This document shows positions 51,036 to 61,463 of a DNA stretch of 64,000 nucleotides, one piece after another (the first letter of the stretch is position 1; the number at the start of each line of letters is the position of its first letter). Where the stretch lies: assembly GCA_902826115.1 (NCBI GenBank), contig CADEDO010000002.1, positions 62,001-126,000 on the forward strand, in the 5' to 3' direction. Below the pieces are notes generated by a model, which made no database searches, was not told where the DNA came from, and saw nothing but the letters and a program-made list of their open reading frames with translations. Both the position numbers and the translations under genes were made by a program. The DNA comes from an uncultured Nitrosomonas sp. (GTDB lineage Bacteria > Pseudomonadota > Gammaproteobacteria > Burkholderiales > Nitrosomonadaceae).

Positions 51036-51826
51036 ACGGCTACCGGAGCTTTGATGGCGGGATAAGGATCATAATTTTCCAATACAAAATCTTCATACTT
51101 AAAATTCAGGATGTCTTGTATATCGCTATTTAGCCGCATATAAGGCAATGCCCTGGGCGTCCGCTTGAGTTGCTCATGGGCTTGTTCGAGATGATTCAGG
51201 TAAAGATGAGCATCACCCAATGTATGCACAAAATCACCGGGTTGAAGGTTGCAAACTTGCGCTATCATCAGAGTTAATAATGCGTACGACGCAATATTAA
51301 AAGGCACACCCAGAAAAATATCCGCACTGCGTTGATATAGCTGGCACGACAATCGATTATCCGCCACATAAAACTGAAAGAAAGCATGGCAAGGTGGTAA
51401 TCTCATTTTGTGTAAATCACCCACATTCCAGGCTGAAATCAGCATGCGACGCGAGTCGGGGTTATTTTTTATCTGTTTGATGACTTCCTGGAGTTGATCC
51501 ACATACTGTCCATCCGATGCTGTCCAAGACCGCCATTGGTGGCCATAAATAGGTCCAAGATCGCCATTCTGATCTGCCCATTCATCCCATATGGTCACTC
51601 CGTTCTCATGCAGATACCTGATATTCGTATCACCTTGCAGGAACCACAATAGTTCATGAATGATCGACTTTAAATGGCATTTCTTTGTCGTCACCAAAGG
51701 ATAACCATCGACTAAATTGAAGCGCATTTGATATCCAAACACTGATAGGGTGCCAGTACCCGTACGATCGGATTTTTGATGACCATGATCAATAACATGT
51801 TGCATTAATTCGAGATATTGCCGCAT
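51032..51826 (-). CDS. thyA: thymidylate synthase
   Basis: Methylates dUMP to dTMP with methylenetetrahydrofolate. 264 aa, the E. coli ThyA length. [17 protein letters not shown] (about 20-36) binds phosphate, [12 protein letters not shown] contains the nucleophilic Cys (about 146) and [21 protein letters not shown] is the signature. folA follows with a 4-bp overlap. Confidence 0.97.
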   Translation of the reverse strand: MRQYLELMQHVIDHGHQKSDRTGTGTLSVFGYQMRFNLVDGYPLVTTKKCHLKSIIHELLWFLQGDTNIRYLHENGVTIWDEWADQNGDLGPIYGHQWRSWTASDGQYVDQLQEVIKQIKNNPDSRRMLISAWNVGDLHKMRLPPCHAFFQFYVADNRLSCQLYQRSADIFLGVPFNIASYALLTLMIAQVCNLQPGDFVHTLGDAHLYLNHLEQAHEQLKRTPRALPYMRLNSDIQDILNFKYEDFVLENYDPYPAIKAPVAV

Positions 51827-51996
51827 TCTTATTTTAATCCCTTTATTGAAGCCAGAATAAATTCTATCCGTTAATGCCTATCTCAGCCATAATGCACATA
51901 AGACGTATATAATACAAAGATTATCAGCAATCATTCTTTATGCAATGACTCCCGATATCGTCATTCAAAAAAAATTATTTGACAGGAAAGCTTTCA

Positions 51997-53460
51997 ATGC
52001 TGGCATCACTTTTCCAGAATATATCACCTATTGATCAAACTATTAAAGCATCACACATTCTCGTAATACTCCCCCAATTAGAAAAGTTACCCAAGAAATA
52101 CGATATCCCTGGCGAAGAAACCTTGGGAAAGTTGCTTTTGCGTCGTGAGATGGCTTTGACTGACCTCTGTGATACACCGGTGAGCGCAAATCTTGCAAAT
52201 GGTGAATTGTGTACCTGGGTAATGCTCAATACGAGCAAATCCACATTTGATCTACAAACTTGCATACGCAAAGCTATCAAATTACTGCTTATAGAAAACC
52301 CAGCTGAAATTCACATTGCTGTTTATGGAACGATGCATCAGAGGAAAATATTTTCCGAATTAGCCGTCTATGCTACTTGGGTTAATGGTGCAGCTTTGCC
52401 AGTACGCAAAAATAAACCTGTTAGAAAATCAGTAACCAATATATTTCTGTATGGCTACAAGGATGCAGAGAACTTTACACTACAACGGGCAATGGCTGAG
52501 GGTAACTTATTAGCCCGTGGCTTGACAGTACTGCCAGCCAATGAACTGACGCCAAAAACTTATCGTCAACAGATTAAGAAATTGGCTGAGAACGAAGGTT
52601 GGGAATATCAGGAGTTTGATCTAGCGACTTTGAGAGAATTGGGAGCTGGTGCGTTTGTAGCCGTTGCCCAAGGAAGCAATCCTGAGGATGCAGCCATTGT
52701 TCATTTGCAGCATAACTGCAGTAAAAAGAATACGTCCAGCAAAAGCATTGCAATTGTGGGAAAAGGCATTTGTTTTGATACCGGCGGCCACAATTTAAAG
52801 CCAGCCGGCTCAATGCAGGGAATGCATGAAGATATGAACGGCTCCGCAGTTGCACTTGGTATTTTACTGGCCGCCACACGTGCTGAAATCCCAGTTAAAA
52901 TTGATTGCTGGCTTGCGATTGCGCAAAATCATATCAGTCCGCAGGCATACAAACAAAATGACATCATTTCAGCATTAAGCGGCTTATCTATTGAGATCGT
53001 CCATACTGATGCTGAAGGACGAATGGTTTTAGCAGATACGCTCACTTTGGCGACCAAACTCAAGCCAGACCTGATAATCGATTTTGCCACCTTGACAGGC
53101 AGCATGAAAACAGCGTTAGGCTCACGTTATAGCGGTATTTTTAGCAATCGCGATGATTTGACTCAGAAAGCCATTTCTGCAGGCAAAAAAAGTGGAGAAC
53201 GGGTCTGTGCGTTTCCAATGGATATCGATTATGAAGAAAGCCTTGAGAGCAATATTGCAGATATCAAGCAGTGTGAGTTAGGTGGAGACTTTGATCATAT
53301 TCTCGCTGCCTGTTTTCTGCGAAAATTCGTGAACGATACGCCCTGGCTACATATGGATCTATCAGCCAGTAGTCATAAAAATGGTTTAGGCGCTGTTGAT
53401 AGTGAAATTACAGGATTTGGTGTCAGTTGGGCCATCGAATTTCTAAGCCACATTGATTGA
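51997..53460 (+). CDS. M17 family leucyl aminopeptidase
   Basis: A two-metal cytosolic aminopeptidase of 487 aa. GKGICFDTGGHNLKP has Lys256 and Asp261, MHEDMNGSA Asp279, and TDAEGRMVLADTL Asp338, Glu340 and Arg342; all key residues are present. The usual NTDAEGR reads HTDAEGR. The N-terminal domain is weakly conserved and closer to PepB-like M17 members than to classic PepA. The ATG at 51997 has AGGAAAG upstream; a TTG 6 codons earlier is possible. A TATAAT at 51908 may be its -10. Confidence 0.9.
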   Translation: MLASLFQNISPIDQTIKASHILVILPQLEKLPKKYDIPGEETLGKLLLRREMALTDLCDTPVSANLANGELCTWVMLNTSKSTFDLQTCIRKAIKLLLIENPAEIHIAVYGTMHQRKIFSELAVYATWVNGAALPVRKNKPVRKSVTNIFLYGYKDAENFTLQRAMAEGNLLARGLTVLPANELTPKTYRQQIKKLAENEGWEYQEFDLATLRELGAGAFVAVAQGSNPEDAAIVHLQHNCSKKNTSSKSIAIVGKGICFDTGGHNLKPAGSMQGMHEDMNGSAVALGILLAATRAEIPVKIDCWLAIAQNHISPQAYKQNDIISALSGLSIEIVHTDAEGRMVLADTLTLATKLKPDLIIDFATLTGSMKTALGSRYSGIFSNRDDLTQKAISAGKKSGERVCAFPMDIDYEESLESNIADIKQCELGGDFDHILAACFLRKFVNDTPWLHMDLSASSHKNGLGAVDSEITGFGVSWAIEFLSHID

Positions 53461-53504
53461 TGCTGGTGCAGAAGGCGTACCAGACACAATTTACGGAATT
53501 TCAA

Positions 53505-54794
53505 CTAACTTCTTGAAAGTTGCAGTTTCTGACCAATGGATAAGTTTTCATCGCTATCATTCCACAATTTGATTTGATCAACGGTGGTACCATGCCGTTT
53601 TGCGATTTCAGATAAAGTATCGCCCTTTCTGACGATATAAACACCCGACCGGTAATTCTGTAATTGTTTTTTCCTATGGGCAGTATTCTCTGCATAAATT
53701 TCACCAATTGCCTGAGGAACCAATATCTTCTGACCGAGTGTGAGATTTTTATTTCTAGAAATTCCATTAATGGCTTGCAATTGCTTGACAGTGGTTCCAA
53801 AACGGGTTGCAATCTCATGAATATTCTCATCTTTCTTAACCCGATAGAACTGCCATGAAACTTTTGGATCCTGGTAAGTCTCCAGATTCTTCAAGAAAAT
53901 TTCTTTATTGTCTCTTGGTAATAACAATGTACGCGGCTCACTCATCACTTTGATTACATAACGATTATAGGCGGGATTGAGTGCGTTGAATTCAGCTTCT
54001 GAGATATTTGCAAGGCGAGTAACAAGAGAAATATCGATGGGTTCGCGTATTTGCACTGTATCAAAATACGGTCGATTCGGTACCGGTCGCAGTTTTATGC
54101 CGTATTTTTTTGAATTAACAATAAGATCTTTAACAGCCAACAAGCGGAATACATAATTTTTTACTTCAGTAGGAAGATTTAGATCGTAAAAGTTAACGGC
54201 TCTTCCTTTATGAACACTCTTGGCTAATATTTTACTAACAGCACCCTCACCTAAATTGTAGGCGGCAATAGCCAATTTCCAATTATTGAATTTTTTATAA
54301 AGATATTGCAGATAATCAAGAGCTGCTTGTGTAGATGCGACGATATCACGTCGATCGTCATGCCATACGTTTTGAGCTAGACCTAAAATTTTTCCTGTTG
54401 CTGGTATGAATTGCCACAGGCCAGCAGCTTGTCGATGGGATTTATTCATTGGATTATATGAACTCTCAATCACCGGCAGGAGTGCAATTTCCATCGGCAT
54501 ATCGCGGCGCTCAATCTCGTCAACAATATAATACAAATATCGTTCACTGCTCGCAACAATACGGTTAAATGCTTCCGGATTTTGAGCATATAGAGCTTCA
54601 ATTTTTCGTATTGCTTTACTATCTGGCGGGAGTGCTAATGCAAATCCACTTCTTATACGATCCCACAAATTTGCATGATATTGGTTCTTGTTTTGTACGA
54701 GTCTTTCGGCTGATGCGTCAAAGGGTATAAATGTACAAGTCCAAAAAAGCAGTGATATGAGTAAAGCAAATAGGTTATTTCTTATAAAAATCAT
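53505..54794 (-). CDS. mltD: membrane-bound lytic transglycosylase D with two LysM domains
   Basis: A peptidoglycan lyase of 429 aa. The signal peptide covers about 1-29, ending DASA; there is no lipobox cysteine in the usual place, unlike E. coli MltD. The SLT domain has ALLPVIESSYNPMNKS with the catalytic Glu (about 111), GLWQFIPATG and AAYNLGEGAV. Two LysM repeats follow (about 313-360 and 384-428, the second starting YIVRKGDTLSEIAKRHGT). It joins mltB, pbpG and dacC as wall-remodelling enzymes in this window. Confidence 0.9.
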   Translation of the reverse strand: MIFIRNNLFALLISLLFWTCTFIPFDASAERLVQNKNQYHANLWDRIRSGFALALPPDSKAIRKIEALYAQNPEAFNRIVASSERYLYYIVDEIERRDMPMEIALLPVIESSYNPMNKSHRQAAGLWQFIPATGKILGLAQNVWHDDRRDIVASTQAALDYLQYLYKKFNNWKLAIAAYNLGEGAVSKILAKSVHKGRAVNFYDLNLPTEVKNYVFRLLAVKDLIVNSKKYGIKLRPVPNRPYFDTVQIREPIDISLVTRLANISEAEFNALNPAYNRYVIKVMSEPRTLLLPRDNKEIFLKNLETYQDPKVSWQFYRVKKDENIHEIATRFGTTVKQLQAINGISRNKNLTLGQKILVPQAIGEIYAENTAHRKKQLQNYRSGVYIVRKGDTLSEIAKRHGTTVDQIKLWNDSDENLSIGQKLQLSRS

Positions 54795-54948
54795 TTACAT
54801 AGATTATTTTCATCTTTATCCTGGTTAACAGGATATATAAAAATTTAATCTTTGCAAACTGTTTTTTACATAATTATTTTTTACAAATTAATAATAAACA
54901 TTATATATCATGAAGTTAATAACACTACTTCTAGCATTACATTACAAA

Positions 54949-55368
54949 CTAGCTACGGACATTCGATTGAGTATCGAATTCTTGAAGAAAAATAGCTGGT
55001 TTTGGCTGCCACCCTTTTTTCCGAAAATCTACAGTAACATTGGTAAAAATGCCACCGCGCACATAAAAACGTGCTGTTAGACGTATGTATCTTGGCTTCA
55101 AAGCAGTAACCAGATCATCAAGGATTTTGTTCGTCACTGCCTCATGAAATACACCTTCATCACGATATGACCAGGTATAAAGTTTCAGGCTTTTCAACTC
55201 AACACATTTTTTGTCCGGAATATAATCCAGAATTAAAGTTGCAAAATCAGGCTGTCCCGTTTTGGGGCATAGGCAAGTGAATTCTGGAATTTCCATATGG
55301 ATATGATAATCCCTATCGATAAAAGGATTAGGAAAGGTATCGAGATTCTTCTCAGGTTTACTGGCCAT
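54949..55368 (-). CDS. queF: NADPH-dependent preQ0 reductase QueF
   Basis: Reduces 7-cyano-7-deazaguanine to preQ1 in queuosine tRNA modification. 139 aa, the short single-domain form. [14 protein letters not shown] (about 30-43) carries the catalytic Cys34 and Asp41, and [10 protein letters not shown] has the substrate-binding Glu. No other que genes are in the window. Divergent from smc. Confidence 0.95.
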   Translation of the reverse strand: MASKPEKNLDTFPNPFIDRDYHIHMEIPEFTCLCPKTGQPDFATLILDYIPDKKCVELKSLKLYTWSYRDEGVFHEAVTNKILDDLVTALKPRYIRLTARFYVRGGIFTNVTVDFRKKGWQPKPAIFLQEFDTQSNVRS

Positions 55369-55471
55369 TCTTCGTACTCATAGTTAGATTAATTCGGTTA
55401 CAATGATGTATTACAGATCTCTCGATAAGTAATACCGCTATTATAACCGTCTTACCTTCTAAACAAAAAAA

Positions 55472-58400
55472 TTGCGCTTAGCCCATATTAAACTTGCCGG
55501 CTTCAAATCATTTGTTGACCCAACTGCCATTCCAGTTTCTCAAGATTTAGTAGGTATCGTAGGACCCAATGGATGCGGAAAATCAAATATTATTGATGCT
55601 GTACGCTGGGTACTGGGCGAATCCAAAGCATCCGCATTACGCGGTGATTCTATGCAAGACGTTATTTTTGCTGGTTCTGACAATCGCAAGGCCATAGGTC
55701 GTGCCAGCGTTGAAATAGTCTTCGAAAATCACGCCAGCAAGGCAATCGGCCAATGGTCTAGTTATGCTGAAATTGCGATCAAGCGCGTGCTTCAGCGTGA
55801 TGGCGTATCCAGTTACTACATTAATAATCTTCCAGTACGTCGACGTGATATTTCGGATATTTTTCTGGGAACCGGTGTAGGTGGCCGTGGTTATGCAATT
55901 ATCGAGCAAGGCATGATTTCACGCATTATCGATGCGAAGCCATTAGAGTTAAGAAGTTTTCTGGAAGAAGCCGCGGGAATATCGCAATATCGGGAAAGAA
56001 GACACGAAACCTCTCTACGCCTAACCGATACTCGCAAAAATCTAACTCGCCTGGAAGATATTTGTCGAGAGCTAGCAGGACAGTTGCACCATCTTGAAGC
56101 CCAAGCGGAAACTGCCCGACACTTTCAATTACTGCAAGAAAAGTTACACACTGCACAAGCCCTATTATGGTTACAGCGAAGGGATGAAGCGATTCATCAG
56201 TGCACACTGGCAGAAAAGGACATCCAGCAACTTGAAACAGAATTGGATATTGCGCTATCCAATCAGCACAACGCTGAAAAAGCTTATGAAGAAACCAGAA
56301 CGAAAGAATATGCCATCAATGATCAGCTACTCCAAATACAAGGACAGCTTTACTCAGCCGATGCGGAAATCGGACGTGTCGAACAAGAAATCCATTTTCT
56401 GAATAATACCCGTGAACGCTTGGCACAGCAGCTTCGGGAAATCGATCATCAATTGGAAAGAAGCAAACAAATACAACACGCCTCCTCGGAAAACTTAATC
56501 CAGTGGCACCAGGAAAAAGCAAAAGCCGAACTTGCTCACCAACAGCACATTGAAATCAATAATGAAGCAGTTAAAAAACTACCTAAGATTGAAGCTGAAT
56601 TTCATCGTTGCCAGGCAGAGCTCAGCAAATGCAAGCATCATCTACTCTTAACCGAACAAGCCAATCAGCTGGAAGAAAGCCATCTCAACCACGCTACCAA
56701 AAATATTCAGCAACTTGAAACCCGCCACTCGCGTTTATTAAAGGAACAAACTGAGCTTGCTGCTATAGACCAACCACGCTTGATAGCGCTGGAATCAGAG
56801 ATCAGTCAAATTGACCTGGCTTTGCAAGCGGAACAACAAAAACATCTGGATATGCAGAGCCAGTTGTCTGCAGCTATTCAACTGAAACAAACCATCACAA
56901 ACGAAATCCAAGAACTGCAACATGCCTTATCCCAGGCTACAGCACGCTTCAAAGCACTGCAGAATCTTCAACAGAAACTGGATAACAATCAGAATTTAAG
57001 TTCCTGGTTAAAAAAACAACAATTGGATGCCCTACCGCGTTTGTGGCAAAAAATACAGATTCAGCCCGAATGGGAAAATGCATTAGAGGCTGTTTTACGT
57101 GAGCGGCTCAACAGTATTGAAGTCGAACAAATTGATTCCATTCAAAACTTACTCAATAACCTGCCCTCTGGAAAATGGACTCTGTTCGAAAATATACAAA
57201 CGGCATTCCCCGAGCACACTCAATCCACTGTTTCAGATTCAATCAATGGCCAAAAATTAATTGACCATGTAACCACTCATCAGCCAGAGATTCAGCACAC
57301 ATTAGCAGATTGGTTGGGATCGACCTATGTAGCCACAGGTATCCAGGAAGGACTCAGCAAGAGATCGCTGTTACATACCGGCGAAATGCTCGTCACCCCG
57401 GAAGGTCATATCATCACGCGTACAAGTCTGACCTTTTATGCGCCTGACACTCAATTACACGGTGTTTTGTCGAGACAACAAGAGCTTAAAAATATCCAAA
57501 AAGAGATCGATCAATTGGAATCTCTGCTCCAAAAGCAGCATGCATTACTGGAAGACGCCAAACATGACAATACTCAACTGACCGAAGCCATTCACGCATC
57601 CAATCTGCACAGCAAGCAAATACAGCAGCGTCGACATGATTTACAACTCGAATTGGTAAAATTGTCACAAATCAATGAACGAACAACTCATCGCAATCAG
57701 CAGATTAGTTCCGAATTGACAGAAATTAAGCAGGCATTGGATCACGAAATTTCGCTACTAGAATCTGCAAAAGCGAAACTGACCAATAACTTGGAACAAA
57801 TTGACACGCTAAAAAAGCATAAGCTACAAGCTCAAGCAGCTTGGGAAGCAGCCAATCAATTACTTGCCAATCAACGACACAGCGTACAGCAATCCACAAA
57901 ACAACTGCAGGAGGCAGTATTCCAGATAAAAACTTGCCAAAGCAAAATCGATGAAATTGAACACACTGCACAGTCAGTTCTGCAGGATTTGCAGACACTA
58001 TCGCAGAATCACTCTGATCTGCTCAAAGAACAAGAAAGCCTGGATACTACATCATTGAATAATCAGCTGGAAACGCTTCGGCAACAACGCAAATCCATTG
58101 AACAGACCGCTTTGCAAGTGCGCCAAGCAGTCGAGGATACCGCAAAGTGTTTGCGTGAAATAGAAAGCACACGCATGGCATCAGAACAAAAATCGTATGC
58201 ATTAAAAGAAACTGTCAATCAGCTGCGTCTCAAAGCACAAGCTGCCAGCATCACCGCTACCCAGTTTAATGATCTCATCCGAGAGGCAAAGATTGATGCG
58301 GATTCATTATCCCCATTATTGGGCAAAAAGAGTGTGGCAGCCCTCCAAACTGAAATTAACCGGTTGAATACTGACATCAATAAGCTGGGCCCGGTCAATC

Positions 58401-59020
58401 TTGCGGCACTAGAAGAATTAGAAAATGCCCGTGCCCGTGAGTCCACTCTCATTAGCCAATTACAGGATTTGAACGAAGCGATTATGACGCTAGAAAATGT
58501 CATTCAACAAATAGACCGTGAAACGCAAATCCGCCTGCAGGAAACTTTTGACAAGGTCAATCAATATTTAAGCGAGATCTTTCCCGTCATATTTGCGGGT
58601 GGGCAAGCCAGGCTTGAGCTATGCGATGGTAAGATTCTGGATGCAGGTTTATTGCTAATGGCTCAACCACCCGGAAAGAAAAATAGCTCCATTCATTTGC
58701 TGTCAGGAGGAGAAAAAGCACTAACAGCCTTAGCACTGATTTTCTCACTATTCCGACTCAACCCCGCACCCTTCTGCTTATTGGATGAAGTCGATGCGCC
58801 TTTGGATGACAGCAATACCGGACGCTTTTGTGAGTTAGTAAAAAATATGTCAAAACAAACTCAATTCTTATTCATCAGCCATAATAAAATCACCATGGAG
58901 ATGGCGCAGCAATTAATTGGAGTTACAATGCAAGAACAAGGTGTGTCCAGAATTGTCGCGGTTGACATCGCCGATGCCATCAAAATGGGCAAGCGCGACA
59001 AACAACCTGTGATTCAGTAA
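55472..59020 (+). CDS. smc: chromosome partition protein SMC
   Basis: A structural maintenance of chromosomes ATPase of 1182 aa that compacts and segregates DNA. It starts at TTG, giving MRLAHIKLAGFKSFVDPT, the conserved family start; no Shine-Dalgarno is visible before it. Walker A GPNGCGKSN is at 31-39, two long coiled coils flank a hinge at about 510-670, and the C-terminal head has LLSGGEKALTALAL and Walker B LLDEVDAPLDD. zipA follows by 80 bp as usual; ligA does not. Confidence 0.97.
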   Translation: MRLAHIKLAGFKSFVDPTAIPVSQDLVGIVGPNGCGKSNIIDAVRWVLGESKASALRGDSMQDVIFAGSDNRKAIGRASVEIVFENHASKAIGQWSSYAEIAIKRVLQRDGVSSYYINNLPVRRRDISDIFLGTGVGGRGYAIIEQGMISRIIDAKPLELRSFLEEAAGISQYRERRHETSLRLTDTRKNLTRLEDICRELAGQLHHLEAQAETARHFQLLQEKLHTAQALLWLQRRDEAIHQCTLAEKDIQQLETELDIALSNQHNAEKAYEETRTKEYAINDQLLQIQGQLYSADAEIGRVEQEIHFLNNTRERLAQQLREIDHQLERSKQIQHASSENLIQWHQEKAKAELAHQQHIEINNEAVKKLPKIEAEFHRCQAELSKCKHHLLLTEQANQLEESHLNHATKNIQQLETRHSRLLKEQTELAAIDQPRLIALESEISQIDLALQAEQQKHLDMQSQLSAAIQLKQTITNEIQELQHALSQATARFKALQNLQQKLDNNQNLSSWLKKQQLDALPRLWQKIQIQPEWENALEAVLRERLNSIEVEQIDSIQNLLNNLPSGKWTLFENIQTAFPEHTQSTVSDSINGQKLIDHVTTHQPEIQHTLADWLGSTYVATGIQEGLSKRSLLHTGEMLVTPEGHIITRTSLTFYAPDTQLHGVLSRQQELKNIQKEIDQLESLLQKQHALLEDAKHDNTQLTEAIHASNLHSKQIQQRRHDLQLELVKLSQINERTTHRNQQISSELTEIKQALDHEISLLESAKAKLTNNLEQIDTLKKHKLQAQAAWEAANQLLANQRHSVQQSTKQLQEAVFQIKTCQSKIDEIEHTAQSVLQDLQTLSQNHSDLLKEQESLDTTSLNNQLETLRQQRKSIEQTALQVRQAVEDTAKCLREIESTRMASEQKSYALKETVNQLRLKAQAASITATQFNDLIREAKIDADSLSPLLGKKSVAALQTEINRLNTDINKLGPVNLAALEELENARARESTLISQLQDLNEAIMTLENVIQQIDRETQIRLQETFDKVNQYLSEIFPVIFAGGQARLELCDGKILDAGLLLMAQPPGKKNSSIHLLSGGEKALTALALIFSLFRLNPAPFCLLDEVDAPLDDSNTGRFCELVKNMSKQTQFLFISHNKITMEMAQQLIGVTMQEQGVSRIVAVDIADAIKMGKRDKQPVIQ

Positions 59021-59100
59021 ACAATTGCGGTTGATCATATAGAGCTGACATGATCTAATTCGTGTGCTTTGCATAAAGGTATTTTTAGGAGATATTAAAT

Positions 59101-60261
59101 ATGAGTGACTTGCAGATGAGCTTGATTATCATCGGCATTATAGTGATCGCCGGTGTCGCTATATTCAACTGGCTACAACAACTGCGTTATCGACGCAAAG
59201 TACAAGCAGCATTCGATCATAAACACGATGATATTCTTTTAGATCCTCATCACTCTGAAGAGAGCACTCAACGCATTGAACCGAAATTTAATAAAACGCC
59301 GGTTTCTGACGATCAGTTTGATATATTGATGCCTGATGACCTACCAGCTGCGCATACTGACACCAAAAAACCTTTCGTTGCACCCAATCCATCCATCCAT
59401 ATTTCAACACACTCATCGGCCACTTCGCCTATTTTGGATTATGACAACGTCACCAATTACATCGTCAATATCCGATCAGAATCAATCATCGCCAATACTT
59501 ACATTGCTAAATTGTTACAGAGAAAATTTGATTTTGGAAAATCTGTTTGTTGGCTGGGTCAACGGCATAAAGATGAAGCATGGGAAGAAATCACCAATGA
59601 ATCCAATGTCGAAAGCGACGGTTACATCTGCCTAAAAGGATGCTTGCAACTTGCTGACCGGGCAGGCCCCATCAGTGAAGTCAATCTATCCAAGTTTCGT
59701 GATTTGGTGCAAGACTTCGCAACGCAAGTGCACGCGACCGCCGATTGCCCTGATATAGTCGCCACTCATGAGAAAGCGGTTATCCTCGATAAATTCTGCG
59801 CTGAAGTGGACGTGATGATAGGTATCAATATTATTAGCAAGGATGATGGCGCATTTGTCGGCACTAAGATTCGTGCATTGGCGGAGGCTTCCGGATTCAA
59901 ACTTGAGTCAGATGGATTGTTCAAATATCGCGATGACAGTAATAATGTTCTATTCACATTAAGTAATTATGAATCGCCCCAATTTTTGTCAGAAAATATG
60001 AAATCGCTGACAACGCACGGCGTAACTTTCTTGCTTGATGTTCCCAGAGTAGCTCATGGAGAGAGAGTATTTGATCAAATGACTCATCTGGCAAAAATTT
60101 TCTCCAATACGCTTGGCGGCATTCTCGTCGATGACAATCGCGTTCCATTGAGTGACAGCGGCATTCAGAAAAGTAAGCAACAATTGGTTGAAATACAATC
60201 CTTGATGAAGAAAAATCATATTAATGCTGGCAGTGCAAGTGCATTGCGCTTATTTGTATGA
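59101..60261 (+). CDS. zipA: cell division protein ZipA
   Basis: An FtsZ-binding septal protein. An N-terminal transmembrane helix (about 7-25, with the N-terminus outside) is followed by a basic stretch (RYRRK), an acidic and Pro/Thr-rich linker (about 40-110), and the C-terminal ZipA domain (about 240-375). The domain is recognised by GFKLESDGLFKYRD and LLDVPRVAHGERVFDQM. 386 aa. A middle segment (about 118-230) of unknown fold is longer than in E. coli ZipA. Confidence 0.85.
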   Translation: MSDLQMSLIIIGIIVIAGVAIFNWLQQLRYRRKVQAAFDHKHDDILLDPHHSEESTQRIEPKFNKTPVSDDQFDILMPDDLPAAHTDTKKPFVAPNPSIHISTHSSATSPILDYDNVTNYIVNIRSESIIANTYIAKLLQRKFDFGKSVCWLGQRHKDEAWEEITNESNVESDGYICLKGCLQLADRAGPISEVNLSKFRDLVQDFATQVHATADCPDIVATHEKAVILDKFCAEVDVMIGINIISKDDGAFVGTKIRALAEASGFKLESDGLFKYRDDSNNVLFTLSNYESPQFLSENMKSLTTHGVTFLLDVPRVAHGERVFDQMTHLAKIFSNTLGGILVDDNRVPLSDSGIQKSKQQLVEIQSLMKKNHINAGSASALRLFV

Positions 60262-60400
60262 GACATGTTTTTTAATTAAGTTAGCATAACAATAGGTTAG
60301 ATGTTATTTATTAATGCTAATTATGCAATAATGATCATAGTCTTTCTTGGCGGGATCATTATGCTTTATATGAATTCTATTATTTAGCCTGGAGATAAGA

Positions 60401-60646
60401 ATGAGTGAAATTTCTAATCAAGAGCCATCTTTTTCACCCATTGAAGTTAAATTGGAAGCTGGGAAAGACTATTATTGGTGCACTTGCGGTCGGAGCAAAT
60501 CTCAACCCTTTTGTGATGGTTCGCATAAAAATACAGAATTTACTCCCAAGAAATTTAGTATTGCCGAAACTAAAACAGCTTGGCTATGTACTTGCAAAAA
60601 GACAAATAACGCTCCTTATTGTGACGGCACTCATCGCAAGCTGTAA
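60401..60646 (+). CDS. CDGSH iron-sulfur domain protein
   Basis: An 81-aa protein with two CDGSH clusters. The first is CTCGRSKSQPFCDGSH (Cys27, 29, 38, His42) and the second CTCKKTNNAPYCDGTH (Cys63, 65, 74, His78), each suited to a 2Fe-2S centre. Tandem soluble forms occur in many bacteria; the role in electron or cluster transfer is not settled. SD GGAGATAAG lies before the ATG. It lies apart from the zapA pair downstream. Confidence 0.93.
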   Translation: MSEISNQEPSFSPIEVKLEAGKDYYWCTCGRSKSQPFCDGSHKNTEFTPKKFSIAETKTAWLCTCKKTNNAPYCDGTHRKL

Positions 60647-60776
60647 GATTCTATGATTACTGCATTATTTAAAAAATAGCCCTATGGTTTGAACGAGTAT
60701 GCGGCACGACTAGAGTAAACAGAATTAAACTTGGTTACCCATTAACCTTTTAGTGGTTCATAAATATAGTGTGTCC

Positions 60777-60974
60777 ATGGAAAAAGAACTAAAATCTCTA
60801 GAAGAAAAAGTTTTTTTGCTTTTACGTCTATATCACGATACTTGTAAAGAAAATGTTAAGCTGCGCAAAGAGCTTGCAGATACACTGACTGAAAACACGA
60901 AATTAAATGAAAAAATTCATACGGTGGCTGGCCGCCTTGAAACGCTATTGTTAAATATACCTGATGAAGAATAG
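60777..60974 (+). CDS. ZapB-like coiled-coil protein (TIGR02449 type)
   Basis: A 65-aa protein predicted to be a single coiled coil: MEKELKSLEEKVFLLLRLYHD then heptads of Leu, Val, Asn and Lys. The position directly before zapA, with an 11-bp overlap, matches the TIGR02449 (DUF904-like) family thought to function like ZapB in Z-ring organisation. An alternative GTG start at 60753 would add 8 residues. Confidence 0.75.
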   Translation: MEKELKSLEEKVFLLLRLYHDTCKENVKLRKELADTLTENTKLNEKIHTVAGRLETLLLNIPDEE

Positions 60975-61266
60975 TAAAACGCTGAATATTAAAATCATGG
61001 GTAGGGAATTCTATATAACCTGCCCGAATGAAGAACAAGAAGACATTCAGCTTGCTGCAACCTATCTGGACAAAAAAATTCAAGAAGTCAAAGCAGAAGG
61101 AAAAGTAATCGACTCTGATCGCATAGCGATTATTGCTGCCCTGAGTATTTCCCATGAGCTGCTGACATTACGTAATGGAACGAGTTTTGACATGGATGAA
61201 TTTAAGCGTAGAATTGCATCATTGAAAAAGAAAGTTGATGAAGTCATCATCAAAAAAGAAAGTTAG
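60964..61266 (+). CDS. zapA: cell division protein ZapA
   Basis: Crosslinks FtsZ filaments. 100 aa: KTLNIKIMGREFYITCPNEE (about 5-24) is the ZapA globular start, and LAATYLDKKIQEVKAEGK and IAIIAALSISHELL form the dimerising helices. It overlaps the ZapB-like gene and is followed by 6S RNA, the standard proteobacterial arrangement. Confidence 0.92.
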   Translation: MKNSKTLNIKIMGREFYITCPNEEQEDIQLAATYLDKKIQEVKAEGKVIDSDRIAIIAALSISHELLTLRNGTSFDMDEFKRRIASLKKKVDEVIIKKES

Positions 61267-61284
61267 TTTTATACAAAAGTTTAA

Positions 61285-61456
61285 TCCCTGCTGTGTTTGT
61301 TAAGATCTATATTCTTTGAACCAAGTATTAGAAAATGGTTGTGGACTTTAGTGATACTGTTGTGCGCATCTTTATTAGACGTGCCTGATGTATCCGTGAA
61401 GCAACCGCCTTGGACCTCATGGTTCAAGATGAAGATCTGACGGCATATGTGGGGAG
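61285..61456 (+). ncRNA. ssrS: 6S RNA
   Basis: Binds sigma70 RNA polymerase and mimics an open promoter. It lies 19 bp after zapA, the usual locus. The 3' half has CCTTGGACCTCATGGTTCAA followed by GAAGATCTGACGGCAT, very like the E. coli 6S block with CCUUGAACCAAGGGUUCAAG and GCGGCGGCAU. TCCCTGCTGT at the 5' end pairs with ACGGCA and GGGG at the 3' end to close the stem, giving about 172 nt. TATACA at 61270-61275 may be its -10 box. Exact ends are estimates. Confidence 0.85.
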
Positions 61457-61463
61457 CTCTTAC

